The position numbers were made by a program, and so were the translations under genes. 64,000 nucleotides of DNA from Fidelibacterota bacterium (GTDB lineage: Bacteria > Fidelibacterota > Marinisomatia > Marinisomatales > TCS55), in NCBI GenBank assembly GCA_014239435.1, contig JAAZYX010000003.1, forward strand, positions 62,001 to 126,000, read 5' to 3'. The notes below the pieces were generated by a model. That model made no database searches and had not been told where the DNA came from. It saw nothing but the letters and a program-made list of their open reading frames with translations. Shown here piece after piece: positions 1-8,909 of this stretch (position 1 is its first letter; each line of letters opens with the position of its first letter).

Positions 1-885
<885 letters not shown>

Positions 886-994
886 TCAATACTAATATCG
901 GGGAACTCATTTTTTCAACGATCCAACTCCCGTAAAATCCGCTGACAACCTTTTTTCGCATGGCGAGTCAAACGCCCCGTGAAAACATTTCAAA

Positions 995-1552
995 TTGGAC
1001 GACAAAACCACACAACTAATCATCGATGCTCAGACTGGATATACAGAGTCTTTCCACCAGTTGGTAGCACTGCATGACGATCGTATTATGGCACTCGCAT
1101 TTCAACTTTCAAAGAATCAAAGCGACGCTGAAGATATTTATCAGGACGTCTTCGTGAAGGCGTGGAAAAGTATCAAATCCTTTAGGATGGAAAGTGAATT
1201 TTTTACGTGGCTGTACCGAATCACAGTAAACACGTTTCTGACGCATCAGAAAAAAATATCACGAATGAACATTCAAGATTCAGATTCTGACTCCGGATAT
1301 GATCCACTGGATTGGGCGGCAAATTACACCGATGAAAACAAGATTTCTGAAGAAATAAACTCTTCCGTTCAGGAAGCAGTCAAGGCTCTTCCAGAAAAAC
1401 AGAAAACAGCTTTTATCCTAAAACACATGCAGCATCTAAAAATTCGAGAAATAGCCCTTATTATGGACATTACAGAAGGCACAGTAAAAAAATATCTTTT
1501 CAGAGCTATGGAAAAAATGCGGATTCAACTCAAGGAATACAGATATGCATGA
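995..1552 (+). CDS. ECF-type RNA polymerase sigma factor
   Basis: Extracytoplasmic-function sigma-70 factor of 185 residues. Region 2 is at about residues 15-80 with the core-binding segment AEDIYQDVFVKAWKSI; region 4 is at about 125-180, with a helix-turn-helix reading IREIALIMDITEGTVKKY. No region 3 is present, as expected for the ECF class. The start is TTG: an in-frame TGA lies at 980-982 and no ATG occurs before region 2, so TTG at 995 is the only reasonable choice, although no good ribosome site precedes it. The gene overlaps the next by 8 bases and leads a five-gene operon of envelope proteins, suggesting that it controls that operon and responds to the envelope. A GGAACT hexamer at 902-907 resembles an ECF -35 element. 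Confidence 0.9.
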   Translation: MDDKTTQLIIDAQTGYTESFHQLVALHDDRIMALAFQLSKNQSDAEDIYQDVFVKAWKSIKSFRMESEFFTWLYRITVNTFLTHQKKISRMNIQDSDSDSGYDPLDWAANYTDENKISEEINSSVQEAVKALPEKQKTAFILKHMQHLKIREIALIMDITEGTVKKYLFRAMEKMRIQLKEYRYA

Positions 1553-2519
1553 AGTCACTGATATTCTAAAGAATAAGGCCTATCTATTTGTCTCAGGTGA
1601 ACTGTCCGAAAAAGACAGACTGGCGTTTGAAAAAGAACTTGAGACCAATGCACCGCTTAGTGAAATGGTAGATGAAATATCCTCTTCTCTCAACCTCACA
1701 AAAACCGCTTTTACTGCTCAGCCGACAGATACATTTCTCCAAAGCCAACGCCTTATTCTTCGAAACACACTAGACTCCCTTGAACAGGAAAAATCACCTT
1801 CAGTGGCGTCGTGGTCTATCCGTGATATTTTAGCGCGATTCGCCGGAGCGCGCCAACCCGTATGGGCCATAGCAGCTTATGTAACCGTTGCATTCTTCAT
1901 AGGTCAATTCTATTTCAACCCTCCCTCAGATGGGTTGGCGCCGGCACATTCTGCCAATCCCGATATTATGGAATTAATTCAGGCCGGCGCTTTGCAACAA
2001 GTCAACATCAAAAAACGCGAGAATGGAAATGGTTCTCTTCAATTGGGATTGAGGACAGCACAAGACTATGAAGTCAGCGGAAATCCTGAAGACGATTTTA
2101 TGCAGCAAATTCTTCTATACCTTTTGTTAAACGATAAGAATCCCGGGAATCGGTTAAAAGCGGTTAAATATTTGGATGAAGTTCCACGGCACAATACAAT
2201 GAAAATGGTGCTGATGTCATCTATAATGTCCGACCCAAACCCGGGTGTACGGCTTCGTTCCCTTAAATTGCTCAACCAATATGAAGTAGACGAACTTCTT
2301 TCCGATGCTTGCCTTAAGGTTCTATTGGAGGATGAAAATGAAGCGGTGCGCATGGGCGCCCTGGAAATATTGGCGAAAGCGCCATTAGCCAAAATTGTTC
2401 CTGCACTTCAAGTGGTATCTATCATGGAAGTAAATGATTTCATCAGAAGCCGAGCCATAGAAATAATGGAATCGATTGAAGAATCTCAAATCGGGGAGAA
2501 AATAGAGTTGGTACAATGA
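1545..2519 (+). CDS. Membrane anti-sigma-like protein with C-terminal HEAT repeats
   Basis: 324 residues. The N-terminal 60 residues carry a YLFVSGELSEKDRLAFEKEL-like segment as in bacterial anti-sigma N-termini (YLxGELxxxxxxxFExxL), without the His/Cys zinc site. One transmembrane helix lies at about 105-124 (VWAIAAYVTVAFFIGQFYF). The C-terminal part (about 185-310) has helical HEAT/PBS-lyase-like repeats, for example DPNPGVRLRSLKLLNQ and ENEAVRMGALEILAKAP. It overlaps the sigma gene by 8 bases and the next gene by 4 (ATGA), so translation is probably coupled. Its place directly after the sigma factor supports an anti-sigma role. The predicted topology puts the HEAT repeats in the periplasm as a possible sensor or protein-binding surface. 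Anti-sigma function is an inference from position and architecture. Confidence 0.75.
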   Translation: MHEVTDILKNKAYLFVSGELSEKDRLAFEKELETNAPLSEMVDEISSSLNLTKTAFTAQPTDTFLQSQRLILRNTLDSLEQEKSPSVASWSIRDILARFAGARQPVWAIAAYVTVAFFIGQFYFNPPSDGLAPAHSANPDIMELIQAGALQQVNIKKRENGNGSLQLGLRTAQDYEVSGNPEDDFMQQILLYLLLNDKNPGNRLKAVKYLDEVPRHNTMKMVLMSSIMSDPNPGVRLRSLKLLNQYEVDELLSDACLKVLLEDENEAVRMGALEILAKAPLAKIVPALQVVSIMEVNDFIRSRAIEIMESIEESQIGEKIELVQ

Positions 2520-3760
2520 AGTATTTTATCGGCATCATCCTATTCACAATCCAAGCAGGATTATCTCAGGAGTTGTTAGAATCCTTTGATTTAGACGGAC
2601 TCAACAGATTCAAAGGAAAAACATCCTATCAGTTTGAGTTGGAATCGGATGATTTGGGGGAGCGATCACTAACCATCAACCACGTTAAAGGCGATATTGT
2701 CGTGAAGGGAACGGTCGGCAGTGAAATCATTATTGTTGAGACCATAATTATCAAATCTCTTTCCCGAAGCAAAGCACAAAAATTGTTTGAAAATAAAAAG
2801 GCAAAAATTTCCCGCAATCCAAACTCTGACCACTTTTTGATTGAAGGCGTTGCTATGAAATCATCTAAAGTGAATTTTGATTACACCATTGAATTGCCGA
2901 GCCATTTTAATCTGGAATTACACACGTCAGGCGGCGACATCAAATGTAAAAATATTGTTGGCGCCATTCAAAGCCAGACAAGCGGCGGAGACATAGAATT
3001 CATCGGTCTGTATGGAAAAATAGTAGGAAAAACTTCCGGAGGTGATATAACAATTGAGGATTCACAAGGATCGCTTTCTGTTACTACTTCGGGTGGTGAT
3101 ATTGAAATTTTACGCTCAGAGGGTATTATTAGTAGTAAAACTTCCGGAGGTGATATCGAAGTAGAAAATGTAAACGGGAAATTGACCGTGTACACAAGCG
3201 GAGGCGATATTGAACTCTCTCACATTAAAGGGAATAGCACTGAAGCAACTACTTCTGGCGGTGACATTGAAGCTGAGTATTTAACAGGTGATCTCATGGC
3301 AAAAACATCGGGCGGCAGCATTGAAGTCTATCAGCTGGAAGGGAAACTGGATGCCACAACATCCGGAGGCGATATTGAATTAAAAAATATCGAAGGGAAA
3401 ATTAATGCGTCCACAAATGGTGGATCTGTTTCTGGGGAATACATAAGCGGATCTATTCGTGCATCATCCAGCGGCGGTGATATTGATGTATTAATAATTG
3501 GGCATAAAAATGATCAAGAACACAACATAAGCCTTGATGCCAAATCCGGCGACATTAAACTCGTTTTGCCTGCCAATTTTCCTTCTTCTATTGACGCTCG
3601 AGTTACGGGAGAACGCTCATCCAGAGCCATTGAATCTGAATTCCCTATAACCATCATTCTTGACGATAACCAAGTGACGGGGTCAGGGACAATCGGGAAC
3701 GGAAATCATATAGTTATACTTAGAGCACAAAACGGCAGAATTACCATTGAAAGGAATTAA
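2516..3760 (+). CDS. Exported DUF4097-like beta-repeat protein
   Basis: 414 residues with a signal peptide ending GLS|Q at residues 17/18. From about residue 137 to 325 it has ten to eleven copies of an 18-residue unit beginning TSGGDIE, which by its regular turn-strand spacing should form a right-handed beta-solenoid. The N-terminal 110 residues (strand rich, with NHVKGDIVVKG) and the C-terminus (DAKSGDIKLVLP) match the DUF4097/'putative adhesin' family, which sits beside sigma/anti-sigma genes in many genomes. Most glycine pairs and the aspartate are kept in every copy, with a TNGGSV variant near the end. It overlaps the anti-sigma gene by ATGA. The molecular function is unknown; periplasmic or surface location is predicted. 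Confidence 0.8.
   Translation: MKYFIGIILFTIQAGLSQELLESFDLDGLNRFKGKTSYQFELESDDLGERSLTINHVKGDIVVKGTVGSEIIIVETIIIKSLSRSKAQKLFENKKAKISRNPNSDHFLIEGVAMKSSKVNFDYTIELPSHFNLELHTSGGDIKCKNIVGAIQSQTSGGDIEFIGLYGKIVGKTSGGDITIEDSQGSLSVTTSGGDIEILRSEGIISSKTSGGDIEVENVNGKLTVYTSGGDIELSHIKGNSTEATTSGGDIEAEYLTGDLMAKTSGGSIEVYQLEGKLDATTSGGDIELKNIEGKINASTNGGSVSGEYISGSIRASSSGGDIDVLIIGHKNDQEHNISLDAKSGDIKLVLPANFPSSIDARVTGERSSRAIESEFPITIILDDNQVTGSGTIGNGNHIVILRAQNGRITIERN
2924..3490 (+). repeat. In-frame 54-base tandem repeat coding TSGGDIE units
   Basis: About 10.5 copies of a degenerate 54-base unit, each coding an 18-residue repeat that starts with TSGGD. DNA identity between copies is partial, with codons for Gly and Ser varying, whereas the protein motif is nearly constant, pointing to selection on the protein rather than recent slippage. 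Confidence 0.85.
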
Positions 3761-3763
3761 CGC

Positions 3764-5383
3764 ATGAAACAAATGATTTTACTCACACTCATTTTATCCA
3801 TACCACTTTCCGCTCAGGATAATGTTGATGAAGTGATTGAAGAGGTTGAAGAAATCATCGAAGATGCTGTGGAAGAAATTGAAGTAGAACTTGAAGCATT
3901 GAACGATAATGGTCACAAAAATCATTCTGAATCAGAAAGATATAATGAAGACCAATGGAAATCGGAAGATGAGACCATTACAGATGAAATCATTTTTTAT
4001 AAGGATCATGTCATTCCAAGCGGTGATGTTTCCTATGACTATATTCGTATTATCGGCGGAGACCTAATCGTGGATGGCACGGTTAAGGGAAAGATTACAC
4101 TCATCGGCGGCGATGTAAAATTGAATGAAACCGCCGTTTTGGATGGACAAATAGTTGTAGTGGGTGGAAATGTTCAAAAGCATACCAATACCGTTATTAA
4201 CGGAAAAATCATTGAAAGTAATCTTAAGGAGGGGCTGCTTTACCGCGAGACAGATTCGGAAGAAGATATACAAGGCACAACCAATTTTGAATTGGAAGAA
4301 CGGTCGGACCGCGCAAAACAAAGCTGGATTCATCCCGAAGCACCTACCTTTGTCTATAATCGGAATGAAGGGGTTCTTCTTAACTATTTCCATAAGCGCT
4401 GGGATCGCAGAACACTGTCCAGTTTTAGAGTTACATCATCCTTTGGAGTCCGCCTGAAACCAAACCATACGCCTGATTATTCCCAAAGGCTAACCATGGA
4501 AAAAACATTTGGACTGAATCGCAATATTACCGTATTCGGAAGCGGATTTAAGGAAAGCCAAACAGACGATGCCTACCGACTCCCGCTGAATGAAAACACT
4601 TTGGCCTCTATACTTGGGAGACAGGATTTTTACGATCGCTGGGATGAGACAGGTTGGGAAGCCGGCTTTGGTGTGGATATATCCCGATTGAAAATAAAGG
4701 CAGCCTACAGCGAAGCGAGCCAAGATTCAATTTCTGTTGCTGATATCTGGAGTGTATTTGAAAAAAACAGAATTTTGAGAGATAACATTCCTGTCACACA
4801 TTTGGATAAAGTGAAAACGACAGAAGTGACCGCCGCATTCCGAACCAAGGATTACAATCCTCTCAAAAATGGCCTCGCACTTTTTGGCCAATCAGAATGG
4901 TACGATACCGGCGACAAATCAGAAGGCCGTATTAATAGAACCCTTGCCATGGGAATTGCCAACCTGGAAATCGCCGAAGGGATAATTTTCCGAACGCGGA
5001 TGATGGGCGGCACTTCCGCCGGCACCTTGCTGGCTCACCGTTATTTTGGTGTTGGCGGCCTTGGCTCTGTAAGCGCTCATCCTTTCAAAGCTCAGATGGG
5101 CGATCAATTTGTACAGGGGAATTTTGAATTTATCGTCACTCCGGAATTCACTGATTCTGGCTGGCAGGTAAAACTGTTTGCCGATGCCGGGCATGCTTGG
5201 ATGAAAACGAATTATGGATTCGATCTGGAAAAAATAAAGTCATCGGCAATCACGTCATTCGGCATTGGCATTGGCATTGGGATAGGTGACATTGATGATT
5301 TGGATTGGATGATTAACATTTCGCAACCAATGAATGAAGGCGGCGTTTTGCAAACAACCGTAAGATGCAATTACAATTTCTAA
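3764..5383 (+). CDS. Outer-membrane barrel protein with bactofilin-like N-terminal domain
   Basis: 539 residues. Signal peptide 1-17 (LSA|Q) is followed by a very acidic, probably helical stretch (about 19-48, mainly E, V, I and D), then a short beta-helical segment at about 85-145 of the polymer-forming/bactofilin type (IRIIGGDLIVDGTVKGKI, then LIGGDVKLNETAVLDG). From about residue 185 to the end it has alternating strands and a segment HRYFGVGGLGSV near residue 425 that matches the Omp85/BamA 'surface antigen' barrel; the chain ends in an aromatic (NYNF) as barrel proteins do. Only 3 bases separate it from the previous stop and 1 base from the next start. No POTRA domains are visible, so it is not BamA itself. 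The role is unknown; the fusion of a solenoid and a barrel is unusual. Confidence 0.7.
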   Translation: MKQMILLTLILSIPLSAQDNVDEVIEEVEEIIEDAVEEIEVELEALNDNGHKNHSESERYNEDQWKSEDETITDEIIFYKDHVIPSGDVSYDYIRIIGGDLIVDGTVKGKITLIGGDVKLNETAVLDGQIVVVGGNVQKHTNTVINGKIIESNLKEGLLYRETDSEEDIQGTTNFELEERSDRAKQSWIHPEAPTFVYNRNEGVLLNYFHKRWDRRTLSSFRVTSSFGVRLKPNHTPDYSQRLTMEKTFGLNRNITVFGSGFKESQTDDAYRLPLNENTLASILGRQDFYDRWDETGWEAGFGVDISRLKIKAAYSEASQDSISVADIWSVFEKNRILRDNIPVTHLDKVKTTEVTAAFRTKDYNPLKNGLALFGQSEWYDTGDKSEGRINRTLAMGIANLEIAEGIIFRTRMMGGTSAGTLLAHRYFGVGGLGSVSAHPFKAQMGDQFVQGNFEFIVTPEFTDSGWQVKLFADAGHAWMKTNYGFDLEKIKSSAITSFGIGIGIGIGDIDDLDWMINISQPMNEGGVLQTTVRCNYNF

Positions 5384-5384
5384 C

Positions 5385-6275
5385 ATGACGATTCAAAAAA
5401 TCACCGTACTATTCCTCATTCCTCTGTTAGGGATTTTTGCGCAATCTGAAGATGAGGATAAAAAATCCAACACGGTTCGGGACTTCTATCATTACAGAAT
5501 TGAAGACGTAAGCGAAGTGGATGCATTCATATCATTTGGGTTGGGAGAAATGATAATTGCTGCAAACAGCCACTCAAAACGGTTTGACGGGTCTGTAGAA
5601 TACGCATCAAAAATTAATAAACCGGAAATAACCTATTCGGAACAGAACAATAAGGGAACTCTTATAATTAAACAAAATTCCGATAAAATCGTCAGGGACG
5701 AGAGTTACCAATTCGGGAAATCCTGGGCCCATAAAATTCCCAATCGCGGTGAATTTTATTTTCCGCCTGATGTGGCTCTCAATCCAGAAATCGAATTTGG
5801 TCTTGGAGAAGCAGAATTGGATTTTTCCGGATTAACTATTAACAGTCTTGATATTAAATGCGGACTCGGAGAAATGGAAATATCTGTAAATCGAGCAAAC
5901 AGCAAAGCAGCAGCATATTTACATATTGATGCCGGGCTTGGCGAATTCGAGGGACACAATCTTGGAAACCTTCGCGCCAGAGAAGTGTCGATTGGCGTTG
6001 GTCTCGGTTCTGCAGAAATTGATATGCGGGGAAAAAATCTTGTGGATATGGATATTGATATTTCTGTCGGGCTTGGTTCTTTGGAATTAATTTTACCAGA
6101 AAAATCAAACATTCGAATTGATGCTGACCATAATTTTCTTTCCTCCGTTGAAGTGATTGGCCTCGTTAAGAAAAACGGCCGGTGGCAAAGCAATAACTGG
6201 AATAATGCCTATCCTTCAATTACCGTAGAGGCAAAAGTTGGGATCGGCTCGATTGAAATTCTGGTACGTGATTAA
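5385..6275 (+). CDS. Exported GLG-repeat (LiaF/toastrack-like) protein
   Basis: 296 residues with signal peptide 1-19 (IFA|Q). It carries six or seven evenly spaced units beginning GLGE or GLGS (FGLGEMIIAA, FGLGEAELDF, CGLGEMEISV, AGLGEFEG, VGLGSAEIDM, VGLGSLELIL, and finally VGIGSIEILV), about 20-25 residues apart, which resembles the LiaF C-terminal / DUF2154-type beta-solenoid ('toastrack'). That fold is known in envelope-stress proteins. It is the last gene of the sigma-factor operon and follows the barrel gene after 1 base. It converges on the Rieske gene with a 4-base overlap of the stop codons. A sensor or structural role in the periplasm is likely; the exact function is not known. Confidence 0.7.
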   Translation: MTIQKITVLFLIPLLGIFAQSEDEDKKSNTVRDFYHYRIEDVSEVDAFISFGLGEMIIAANSHSKRFDGSVEYASKINKPEITYSEQNNKGTLIIKQNSDKIVRDESYQFGKSWAHKIPNRGEFYFPPDVALNPEIEFGLGEAELDFSGLTINSLDIKCGLGEMEISVNRANSKAAAYLHIDAGLGEFEGHNLGNLRAREVSIGVGLGSAEIDMRGKNLVDMDIDISVGLGSLELILPEKSNIRIDADHNFLSSVEVIGLVKKNGRWQSNNWNNAYPSITVEAKVGIGSIEILVRD

Positions 6276-6577
6276 TCTGCCTTCATATCAAGGTAAACAA
6301 TCCCCTCCACTTCCTTTACAGGATATTCCTCAATTTTAACGTCCGGGTTGTGGACAGCGCAGCCGTCTTTTACCCCAAATTCCCAGAGATGAAATTTGCA
6401 TTGTACGGACTCGTCCTTTATGTGTCCATCGGCAAGACTCGCACCGCGATGAGGGCAGCGGTTATCCCAGGCAAATAATTTTCCTCCGGTATTAAATACC
6501 GCAATTGGCGTGTCTCCCACCATAATCAATTTGGATGATTTTTCGGGAAGGTCGAGTTTAGAGCAAACTTTAATCAT
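6272..6577 (-). CDS. Rieske-type [2Fe-2S] ferredoxin
   Basis: 101-residue single-domain Rieske protein. The cluster ligands are the pair CPHRG and CKFHLWEF, that is C-x-H followed about 17 residues later by C-x2-H, the spacing of soluble Rieske ferredoxins of the NirD/dioxygenase ferredoxin type. There is no signal peptide, so it is cytosolic. It stands alone, with no oxygenase or nitrite reductase gene next to it, so its electron partner is not known. Family assignment is firm; the role is open. Confidence 0.88.
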   Translation of the reverse strand: MIKVCSKLDLPEKSSKLIMVGDTPIAVFNTGGKLFAWDNRCPHRGASLADGHIKDESVQCKFHLWEFGVKDGCAVHNPDVKIEEYPVKEVEGIVYLDMKAD

Positions 6578-6653
6578 TTGTAAAGTACCTTAGTATATTG
6601 GTGTTCAAGTTTTTATGAATTGTAAGAATTTATTTATTCGAATACGTGAACAC

Positions 6654-7313
6654 TTACACCATGCCCAATACTTCAGCTACCAATTTTTCAATTCCGGCTG
6701 CGGCTTCTTTAATGGACTTGGCCTCCATATAGGCCGGTGTGGACACAATTTTCTTTTCCGTATCCACAATTAATTCCTCAACCGGGCACATCACATGATT
6801 TGCGCCCATCGCGTTTATGTCGTTCCCGGTCTGCTCGTCAAATCCAATGGTTAAATCCACACTTTCACTTTTTTCCCCCATTACTTTTGCCAGCAATGCG
6901 GGGGCTATGCAAATGACGCCGATCGGCTTACCAGCATCATGGACTTCATAAATCAGGCGCGACACATCCGGATTCACGGAACAGTCCGGGCCCGCCATTG
7001 CATAATCGCATAAATTTTTGGCGACACCGAATCCGCCGGGGAAAATCAATGCGTCCAGATCATCGGCTTTAACCACCGCAATATCTGTAATATCGCCTCT
7101 CGAAATCCGCGCCGATTCAATCAGCACATTCCGCGATTCTTCCATTTCCTCGCCCGTTGCATGATTGATAACATGCAAATGATCAATGTTTGGCGCCATT
7201 ATCACCATCTCTGCACCGGCGCGATCCAATTCCAGCATCGTGATCACAGATTCATGAATTTCTGATCCGTCATTCACGCCGCATCCTGATAATACTAGTC
7301 CTACTTTTGGCAT
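6654..7313 (-). CDS. elbB: ElbB-type glyoxalase of the DJ-1/PfpI superfamily
   Basis: 219 residues starting MPKVGLVLSGCGVNDG. This ATG is preferred over an upstream in-frame start 11 codons earlier because an AGGAAG ribosome site lies 7-8 bases before it. The protein has the class-I glutamine amidotransferase-like fold: the conserved GCGVNDGSEIHE segment near the N-terminus, FPGGFGVAKNL in the middle, and the nucleophile cysteine in GVICIAPALLAKV. Length matches E. coli ElbB (about 217). ElbB proteins have been tied to isoprenoid biosynthesis and to weak glyoxalase activity. It lies 54 bases downstream of queG on the same strand and may be co-transcribed with it. Confidence 0.9.
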   Translation of the reverse strand: MPKVGLVLSGCGVNDGSEIHESVITMLELDRAGAEMVIMAPNIDHLHVINHATGEEMEESRNVLIESARISRGDITDIAVVKADDLDALIFPGGFGVAKNLCDYAMAGPDCSVNPDVSRLIYEVHDAGKPIGVICIAPALLAKVMGEKSESVDLTIGFDEQTGNDINAMGANHVMCPVEELIVDTEKKIVSTPAYMEAKSIKEAAAGIEKLVAEVLGMV

Positions 7314-7367
7314 TTTATCTTCCTTTTTTGTAACACAAAGACACAAAGGTTTAACAACTAATACATC

Positions 7368-8321
7368 TCAATTATTCTCATCGCTCAACTTAGTATCTTT
7401 GTGTTTATTTGAAATAATGTTCCGCTTCAGTCCGGAAAACTTGGCCCGCTTTACCGCCGAACCTTTAAATAATTTACGATAAGATTTTTCATCAAGCGCA
7501 TTCCAATCATCATCCGTGTAGTTTAGAATTTCGCTTCGAGGCTGAAACGCAAATTCCTCAGAAGTTTTTCCGAATTTTTCATTCCAAGGACACACTTCCT
7601 GACAAATATCGCAGCCGTAAATCCACCCGTCCAAATCTTGCTGATCTTCCGGTAACTCTCCTCTATGCTCAATGGTTAAATACGATATGCATTTGCCGGC
7701 ATCAATCTTGTAATCCTCAAGGGCTTGTGTCGGACAGGCATCAATGCAGGCGGTACAGGTGCCGCAGAGATCTTCTGTAAAAGGCTTATCTGATTCCAAT
7801 TCGATATCTACAATCAATTCTCCTAAAAAGAACCAGCTACCATAATCTCTGGAAATAAGATTTGTATGTTTTCCCTGCCAGCCCAAGCCGGCTTTCTGCG
7901 CCCACGCTTTTTCCATCACCGGCGAAGTATCCACACACACAATTCCTTTTACGTTCGGTTCTATCGTTTTAAGCCAGCCCAGTAATTGAAAGAGTTTAGA
8001 TTTTAGCACATCATGGTAATCATCGCCCCAGGCATAGTTGCTGACTTTATAATTCGAGGATAAATCTTTTTGCTCGTGACCGGAATGATACACCATGGCT
8101 ACAGAAATGACAGCCTTCGCTCGCGGAAAATATTTGTGAATGTTTCCTCGCTCATCCTTTCGGGATTCTATCCATTGCATTGTAGCATGATGGCCCGAAG
8201 AAATCCAATCATTCAAATCAGAATTTAATTTCGGATGAGGCCCCGCGGGTGCGATACCAACTTTTTGAAAGCCGAGATCTGTGGCGTGGGTTTTTATTCG
8301 TGATGATAGTCCAATGCCCAT
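7368..8321 (-). CDS. queG: Epoxyqueuosine reductase
   Basis: 317 residues. QueG carries out the last step of queuosine synthesis, reducing epoxyqueuosine in tRNA to queuosine using cobalamin and two [4Fe-4S] clusters in the cytosol. Cluster motifs are CGTCTACIDACP (about residues 188-199) and CDICQEVCPWN (about 238-248). The N-terminal half has the DUF1730 region (for example PRAKAVISVAMVYH and AWAQKAGLGWQGKHTN) that holds the cobalamin. The segment YLTIEHRGELP is also typical. Some homologues carry a C-terminal HEAT extension, which is lacking here. Queuosine genes are not otherwise found nearby. Confidence 0.94.
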   Translation of the reverse strand: MGIGLSSRIKTHATDLGFQKVGIAPAGPHPKLNSDLNDWISSGHHATMQWIESRKDERGNIHKYFPRAKAVISVAMVYHSGHEQKDLSSNYKVSNYAWGDDYHDVLKSKLFQLLGWLKTIEPNVKGIVCVDTSPVMEKAWAQKAGLGWQGKHTNLISRDYGSWFFLGELIVDIELESDKPFTEDLCGTCTACIDACPTQALEDYKIDAGKCISYLTIEHRGELPEDQQDLDGWIYGCDICQEVCPWNEKFGKTSEEFAFQPRSEILNYTDDDWNALDEKSYRKLFKGSAVKRAKFSGLKRNIISNKHKDTKLSDENN

Positions 8322-8384
8322 AAATGTAATTTACCCATTCTGTGAATAACAGAAAGAGTCGGATCAATTATAAAATATTAGTTT

Positions 8385-8900
8385 CTATTTATTCTGAAGA
8401 TCAATGATTAACTGAATAATATCATCAATCTCTGACTCAGGAACACGGCCTTTGTAGAGTCCACGGCAGAAACGATTTTCATCAAGGATTATGATATTGT
8501 ATGAGTCTTCCCTTAATCCCCAGGAATTTCTCAGATTCGCATCGTAATCAAATAGTACAGTTGTATCAAATTTTTTCGCTTTTGATCCACCGATCATTCG
8601 GATAGCGAAATCCGGTTTCCAGGAAGAAGCGCAGTCTGCGATGCCGATTCCTTTAAATGTAGGTCGGGCAATGGTTTTATCAATGTCGAGTGCAAATTTT
8701 ATGGCATCATTTACATGTTCATTCATTTCGGATTCATCAGGATCCACATAATTGATTTGTAGGATTTTCCCTTCCCAGGAAGCCATAGTGAACTGTTTGC
8801 CGTCGGCATCACGAAACATCCAGTCAGCCGCTTTTTCGCCAACACGCAATTGACCAATTAGCAAGGATAAAAAGAAAAATATAGAAAGGTTAAATCTCAA
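8385..8900 (-). CDS. Exported thioredoxin-fold protein, YtfJ-like
   Basis: 171 residues. The start is TTG at 8898-8900, since there is no in-frame ATG upstream; it comes 7 bases after the stop of the preceding outer-membrane protein gene. A signal peptide of about 16 residues ends LIG|Q. The body (DWMFRDADGKQFTMASWEGK, then ILQINYVDP, and DTTVLFDYDANLRNSWGL) has the order of strands of the thioredoxin-like YtfJ family of periplasmic proteins. The peroxidase/thioredoxin CxxC is not present; a cysteine at GIADCASSW is the only candidate redox residue in the core. Function is unknown; assignment to YtfJ is moderate. Confidence 0.6.
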   Translation of the reverse strand: MRFNLSIFFFLSLLIGQLRVGEKAADWMFRDADGKQFTMASWEGKILQINYVDPDESEMNEHVNDAIKFALDIDKTIARPTFKGIGIADCASSWKPDFAIRMIGGSKAKKFDTTVLFDYDANLRNSWGLREDSYNIIILDENRFCRGLYKGRVPESEIDDIIQLIIDLQNK

Positions 8901-8909
8901 AGTGAGATT
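8893..8909. promoter_or_regulatory. Short palindrome across the TTG start of the YtfJ-like gene
   Basis: AATCTCA, three bases, then TGAGATT: a perfect 7-base-pair hairpin that spans the stop of the upstream gene and includes the TTG start codon. It could hide the start in the mRNA until the upstream ribosome arrives (translational coupling). This is a structural reading only. Confidence 0.35.

Noticed and set aside
2924-3490. Regular 54-base repeats that could be taken for a CRISPR array
   Set aside because: Repeats are degenerate, contiguous and in frame, and code a constant TSGGD protein unit; there are no unique spacers.
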